DNA of 64,000 nt, taken from Clavelina lepadiformis (lineage: Eukaryota; Chordata; Ascidiacea; Aplousobranchia; Clavelinidae). The notes under the pieces were generated by a model. The model did not search any database. It had not been told where the DNA came from and saw only the letters and a program-made list of their open reading frames with translations. Of the stretch, positions 59,301 through 64,000 are shown piece after piece. The DNA is taken from contig NC_135240.1 in assembly GCF_947623445.1 (NCBI RefSeq), forward strand, positions 11,842,001 through 11,906,000, in the 5' to 3' direction. Both the position numbers and the translations under genes were made by a program. The stretch's first letter is position 1. Every line of letters begins with the position of its first letter.

Positions 59301-62300
59301 AAAAGCTGTGATCCTCACCACAAACAATCTTTTTTTTTAAACCAAAATGAAGTCGACAGCTTTGTAGACACCTATGATGAAAACAAATATGGCTCGGCTG
59401 TAAGTTATTTCTTAACAGTATGTACCAAAATGCATTAAAAATATTAAATCAAGTACATAACTTCAACAATTGATTTCCAATCATATTGTTATGGTCCTAT
59501 TATACATTTCAAGGAATTTAATGCGTATTTATAAGAATAAATGCTGCATACTTATGCATTAATTAGAATCATTATTTTTAGTCCAAAAATTGCAATGACT
59601 TTCAAGCAGGCAGCATCATTAGATCGAAATCTAAAAGCAGTAAACTGGCTATCAAAGGTGTATTTGGTGTTTGTTGTAAACATGAGTTTCCGACAATGTT
59701 TTTTGACTTAAAACATGGTGAAAGGTAAAGTGTACATTCTTGCTTTAGTTGTTTTGTGGAAGGTGTATTACTACGGTATATGTAGAATTTGTGTATTAGT
59801 AATTGTAAACAATGTTTTTAAAACTGATTCTGTTGCAGGCTAGCATATGCAGTTTTAGCTATTGAAAAACTTCTGGAAAGAAACGAAAATAAAATAAGAG
59901 TTTTCTATGACATAGCTTGCAAACTGAAAGGTCATCTTCAGGTATACCTTTAAGAATTTACACATGATATTGTGTTAGTATGGCAACATTGATATACGTT
60001 TAAATTATAGGTATACAACCCATTTTTCGAAACATATTTTATTTGTAAGCAATCTACTCCTGGGTCATTGATTGCATGTCATTAGTGTTCTTAATGTTAG
60101 TGCATGCTGCAGACGATGCTGTATGTGCAAGTTAGTTAATCATTTTTGCTTACATAAAATACTGCATTTATGTTTAAATAATAATTAAGATTTTGTGATT
60201 TTCTTTCTGAATTCCAATATGATTTTATTATTTAGGTCCGAAAAAACTTTGCAATTCTTAATAAAATAACATTTGCAGTACCTGTTTTTCATTCATATGG
60301 CCATATTTTCTCTTGTCAGGTAAACATGATATTTTATACCTATATATTGTACAACTGTTAGGTCAAAGTCTTTTAGTTTTATTACACTGAGCACAAGAAA
60401 TTCAGCGAAAATATCAAGGTCTAATTTTGAAAAACTTGTTGTCTGTATGACAAAATCTTTATATAATGATGTATTCAAGTGTAATGAGATAGTTATCTCT
60501 CAGTTTTTTTGTTCTGTTTAAAATTTAGAAACAATTCAACCCGAGGTTCCTGGACGGGTTTGGACTTACGGATGGTGAAACTGTGGAGCGATTATGGGCA
60601 TACCTTCGTGGATTTAACAAAATCTCAAAAGAGATGAAACCGGAACATCGTACTGATTTGCTTACCGATGGCTTGATTCATTATGGGCGCAAAATCAAAA
60701 AAAATTTGGGTAAGCCTTGTTTGTGATTTGGTCCAGATTGACTTAAGATATCTTCACGCAATTAAGTAAACTTGCATGATTTAGGTTTTCTTTTTCTTCA
60801 GCTTTCAAACATGCACTAAATAACTAAAACAAATATGACAAGCTTTAAGCTCTGTTTCAAAGGTTGTGCATTGATGAACAAGCTGAAGAGAGCTAGCTGC
60901 AAAATGGAATTGGCCAAGAGTGAATTAGAAGCTATGGCAGCTTCTTACCCTGGTGGTATGTATGATTATGTGTCTTTGTATATTTGTATTTGTATCATAT
61001 ATTTGAATTATTATATTCCATGTTATTTATTTTCAGAAATGAGAGTATAACATTATACAATAAACCTTACAGGAACATTAACACAACATCAATTAAAAGC
61101 AATAGCTCTGCAACCAGAGCCGTATTCTTCTGCAGAAATGGCATCTTTTTCTTGGGTAGAAGAATACTCACTTAAACTTCAAGAATACTATTGGTTGAAG
61201 TGAGTTGACTAAATGTTTTCTGAATGATACATTTTTCAATACAATTTTGTGGTGTATAAAATTCACGCTAGTTACTGTTTGTGGGTTGTATTGCAAAAGT
61301 GAAAATTGCGAAACTGTTGAACATACAAATTTAAGTACTGAATCCTTTAGGAATAGAATTTTGTATAATTGTATAGGAAACTATATAATTTTGTTAATTT
61401 GTAGAGAAGAAGTTGAAGATTTGACCAAGGAAATAACGTCTGAAATACTTTCTGGAAAAGTTGACCAAATTGCTAAGTAAGCTGAAGGACATATCAATGT
61501 TAAATTGAGTTACTACAATAATTCCCCAGACATAAACGAATATTGTTACTTCCCACTGCTGCAACATCAGAAACCCTTAGAAAAGCTTATAAAACAGTAA
61601 CAACAGTGTATCCACCAAATTTACTGTGATAAAGTTAAAACCCACACAATGATGGTGAAAATACAGTATATGGGAGTTCAATTGCCAAGAGTATTGTTTG
61701 CCAGGACATGATATATGCTTTCTTCATCGATGTATTGCATGTTCTTCTATTTTACATATTGTATGCATTGTTTTGTAGACTTGACAGTCATCTTTCCAAA
61801 GTTGAAGTAGAAAACGGTATATTGATTCGTTGGGATGTAAAAGATGATATGATGCTTAAATATTTGTCAAGTGCTGTGAAGAAAAAAAGAGCAGAAATTT
61901 TGGAGAACATTTATAAATTAAATATCGAAAGAAAATTTTTATCTACTTTGATTCAAAAATACCCAGGTAATTTGTGCATGCACTATGCATGGGGTTACAT
62001 TATCGATAAAGCTACTGTTCTGTTATTTTCAAGTTTGTACATGATGATTTTTCAGCTGGTCAAACAATTGTTCAACGACTAGTGCGAAGCATCAGGAAGG
62101 TTAACAACAACATTCGTCATCAGATTACTATGTATAATAAATACCAGAATGTTCCACAAAATGAAATGAAAAGCATAACTTTTGAAATGGTTGTCGGGTC
62201 TGGGCCAGTTAAAAACATACCTGGTTTTATTGAAAAAAAAATCAAGGAACAACATTGCATTCGGGAAAGGTGCAAAGAAGAAATGTGTCATTTAAAAGAA

Positions 62301-62639
62301 GATATGACAAGTGTGATGAACTTCTATCAAAAGCAAATAAACATACTGTCTAATCTTGTAGAAGGCTGTGAGGTTGTGGAACCATATGTGGTTACCCATC
62401 AGTTGCAAGCAGAGATCGAACTTCTTTCTTTCATAAATGACATTAAGGGCACAGTACCTTTTCAAGCGAATACACCTCTGCTCAATGAGAAGCTAGGCAC
62501 TTCCAATATGGCAAAATTGGACCCAATGGAGAAAGAAGATGATGAAAGTGAATCACCAATAAATTTATCTGAGCTTCAACACATTTTAACTGAATTTGGC
62601 TCGGAAAGCGAAGGTTCAGATAACGAAGATGAAGCTTAA
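56302..62639 (+). CDS. KDZ (Kyakuja-Dileera-Zisupton) family transposase, multi-exon, apparently intact
   Basis: Sixteen exons join in phase: 56302-56392, 56636-56827, 56953-57203, 58496-58604, 58701-58927, 59007-59144, 59229-59399, 59582-59724, 59839-59941, 60236-60319, 60529-60709, 60863-60955, 61073-61199, 61405-61476, 61779-61966 and 62056-62639, about 917 aa. A zinc cluster (TCCVCFEE...CGDC...YYCRQCWDNCH) precedes the catalytic core, as in KDZ proteins. Core motifs are LCPAC, CLDANFGLVRR (first Asp), a Cys/His patch VCCKHEFP, FYDIACKLKGH (second Asp) and GFGLTDGETVERLWAYL (Glu). The helical C-terminus has KKKRAEILENIYKLNIERKF and YPAGQTIVQRLVRSIRKVN, then an acidic tail. No stop or frameshift interrupts the core. 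The start is uncertain (an in-frame ATG at 56335 is usable), and the exon 1-2 and 11-12 junctions are the least certain. It may be an autonomous element with introns or a host-adopted gene; terminal repeats were not found. Confidence 0.85.
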
Positions 62640-62848
62640 ACTAATTAGTTTTAACCCGTGTCCTTGAGTCAGTTATGCCACAAAATTACGTTCAACTGCA
62701 TTTGTTTCCATTTTTTGTACGCATTTCAGTTATTAAACGTTCATTACATATATACTTGCCATATGTTTGTTTTGCCTCAGACACGTTTCCTAGGCAGTAG
62801 GCAGTCTATCAAATATTTCGCCTTTAATTGTCGGAAAGGAAGAGTACG
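62640..62848. other. Short gap between the KDZ gene and the zinc-knuckle ORF
   Basis: About 210 bp with no exon. It includes the KDZ 3' UTR. A stop codon in frame with the next ORF lies at 62825-62827, so that ORF is closed on its 5' side. Confidence 0.5.
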
Positions 62849-63772
62849 ATGATTGCAAAAAGGAGCAATGCACGTCGACCTAAAACGTGGAAAGACCTCG
62901 ACGAAATCCTCAAAGAATTCGAAATCCAAGCCCCAGCCCGACTGGGTGTCGACAAATATGGCATCAAAGACCGAAGAAGGATATACAAAGTCAACAAGAA
63001 GACGATGGAGCGGCACCAACACCCATCGTACCTATACCTGGGAAAACTGAGATGTGCGGTAAGTTACAACGGGCAAATCTCAACATGTTCTTACTGCACT
63101 GAACAGGGCCACAAATTCAAAGAATGCCCCAACAGGATACAACCAAGTACCGACAACACGACTAAACAGGAACTTCCGAAAACACCTACGCGGGCTATAG
63201 ATCCAGACGATGAAAAACCAGCAACACCCCCCAACAAAAGTAGCACAGTGGACCATGCTGCTGCCGAAACAAAAGAACTGCGACGAGGAACAGAACGAGA
63301 GAGTGCCAAGGATGCAAAAAAGAGTCGACCCACAACAGAGAATCCACAAGAAAATAGCCGGGAGCCCGACTCCTATGAGGGATCCTCGGAGCGAGAACAC
63401 AGCGAGATCCGAGGAAACAAGAGAAAAAACATAAGCGGAGAATCGGATGAACAACAACAACAAGAAGAACCAGGATTTATGGACGAACAAATTCCACACG
63501 ATGCTTCCTCGATACCACCTAACCTATCACGCTTGATCCCTTGCTCATGCGGACAGCTTATTAGAATCCGAAGAAACAAGAGCTCACGGAAAACAACTCC
63601 GAATTTCCATCAACCGATCTACTGTGAACGTTGTACAACAGCCTTTATTAGATGTACTTGTACAAACTTCTCGATAATACGTATCAATAACAGATTTAAA
63701 TCATTCCAATGCGAAAAATGTGAACACACCTACGAACCCAATCCAGCAGACCTTAATGCAACTGTAAATTAA
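62849..63772 (+). CDS. CCHC zinc-knuckle protein resembling retroelement ORF1/Gag
   Basis: An uninterrupted frame from the ATG at 62849 gives 307 aa. A zinc knuckle, CSYCTEQGHKFKEC (C-x2-C-x4-H-x4-C, residues 80-93), follows a short segment with GKLRCAVSYNGQ, the usual lead-in to the knuckle in LINE ORF1 and ZCCHC3-like proteins. The middle is a long charged, proline-rich linker. The C-terminus has four closely spaced Cys pairs (CSC, CERC, CTC, CEKC), suggesting another zinc-binding module. The RNA-binding N-terminal half usual for such proteins is absent, so the gene looks 5'-truncated or is an adopted fragment. Codon and base use (A/C-rich sense strand, higher GC) differs sharply from neighbouring genes, supporting a mobile-element origin. 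No reverse transcriptase is visible before the window ends 228 bp later. Confidence 0.65.
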   Translation: MIAKRSNARRPKTWKDLDEILKEFEIQAPARLGVDKYGIKDRRRIYKVNKKTMERHQHPSYLYLGKLRCAVSYNGQISTCSYCTEQGHKFKECPNRIQPSTDNTTKQELPKTPTRAIDPDDEKPATPPNKSSTVDHAAAETKELRRGTERESAKDAKKSRPTTENPQENSREPDSYEGSSEREHSEIRGNKRKNISGESDEQQQQEEPGFMDEQIPHDASSIPPNLSRLIPCSCGQLIRIRRNKSSRKTTPNFHQPIYCERCTTAFIRCTCTNFSIIRINNRFKSFQCEKCEHTYEPNPADLNATVN

Positions 63773-64000
63773 AGATTATAGATGTGTTTTGTGTGTGTTT
63801 TTTCCTCCGATAAAAACCCGTGTTTTTTTCTTTCCGACATTTACACGAGCAGATTTTTTTTAATTTTTATTATTAAGTGTGCCTTAATCGTTTAAGAGCG
63901 CTTAATAAACAAAAACGATAAAACCATAGCTTTTTTACGGAGAGTAGCAGCCTAGTGCCCGAGCAAAAGCTATCATTTGTCTTTTCAAGGCGATCCGGGA
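63773..64000. other. Flank downstream of the zinc-knuckle ORF
   Basis: T-rich and AT-rich sequence with no ORF of note. If the element is a LINE, a second ORF would have to start beyond the window. Confidence 0.4.

Noticed and set aside
60802..60825. Use of the strong acceptor tttcttcag at about 60800 for KDZ exon 12
   Set aside because: It reads AFKHALNN and then a stop. The acceptor at 60861-60862 keeps phase and continues into the helical segment, so the first was set aside, though a real stop here would truncate the protein.
63080..63499. 139-codon antisense frame opposite the zinc-knuckle ORF
   Set aside because: It is the shadow of the A/C-rich sense strand and shows no domain of its own.
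1..64000. CRISPR arrays, bacterial operons, tRNA or rRNA genes
   Set aside because: Introns and metazoan genes show this is nuclear animal DNA. No spaced direct repeats of CRISPR type and no complete tRNA or rRNA gene were seen; the tRNA-like heads belong to SINEs.

Overview
The window is eukaryotic, AT-rich nuclear DNA from an animal. Coding sequence is cut into short exons with GT-AG introns, and all recognisable single-copy genes are metazoan: a C-type lectin fragment, WBP2, ALG1, SMARCD, USE1 and a Wnt. The gene set, compact introns and tRNA-derived SINEs fit an invertebrate deuterostome. A tunicate is my best guess, but nothing in the window proves it. Exon coordinates were worked out by hand from splice sites, phase continuity and family similarity; no alignment or search was run.

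Layout. 1-286 (-): exon of a C-type lectin-like domain cut by the window edge. 4506-8767 (+): WBP2-type GRAM/PPxY adaptor, six exons, 229 aa. 9531-9675 (-): short degenerate coding fragment, probably of transposon origin. 10214-12714 (-): ALG1 mannosyltransferase, twelve exons, about 472 aa, with one apparent GC-AG intron. 14126-15508 (-): SMARCD/BAF60, whole CDS in one exon, with a tiny overlapping uORF. 15.5-22.7 kb: gene-free, full of MITEs and repeats. 22705-28967 (+): USE1 SNARE, eight exons, 258 aa. 28.97-37.7 kb: no recognised gene, apart from one SINE and a strong hairpin. 37743-43828 (+): Wnt ligand, five exons found, signal-peptide exon missing. 47.2-53.9 kb: duplicated locus with a predicted two-exon secreted cysteine-rich peptide gene (51123-53805, +), a decayed inverted paralogue (49585-49741, -) and two ~0.7-0.9 kb direct repeats. 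56302-62639 (+): about 16 exons encoding an apparently intact Kyakuja-Dileera-Zisupton (KDZ) transposase. 62849-63772 (+): intronless CCHC zinc-knuckle ORF resembling retroelement ORF1/Gag proteins.

The housekeeping genes are not functionally linked. ALG1 acts in N-glycan precursor synthesis at the ER, USE1 in Golgi-to-ER membrane fusion, SMARCD in chromatin remodelling and WBP2 in WW-domain signalling and transcription. The two parts that look most novel are the secreted-peptide locus at 47-54 kb and the KDZ gene at 56-63 kb. The rest of the intergenic DNA is dominated by small non-autonomous DNA transposons (several hAT-like, one with a perfect 8-bp target duplication; one pogo/Tigger-like), three copies of one SINE family, and a recurrent palindromic word, TAGGCCTA.
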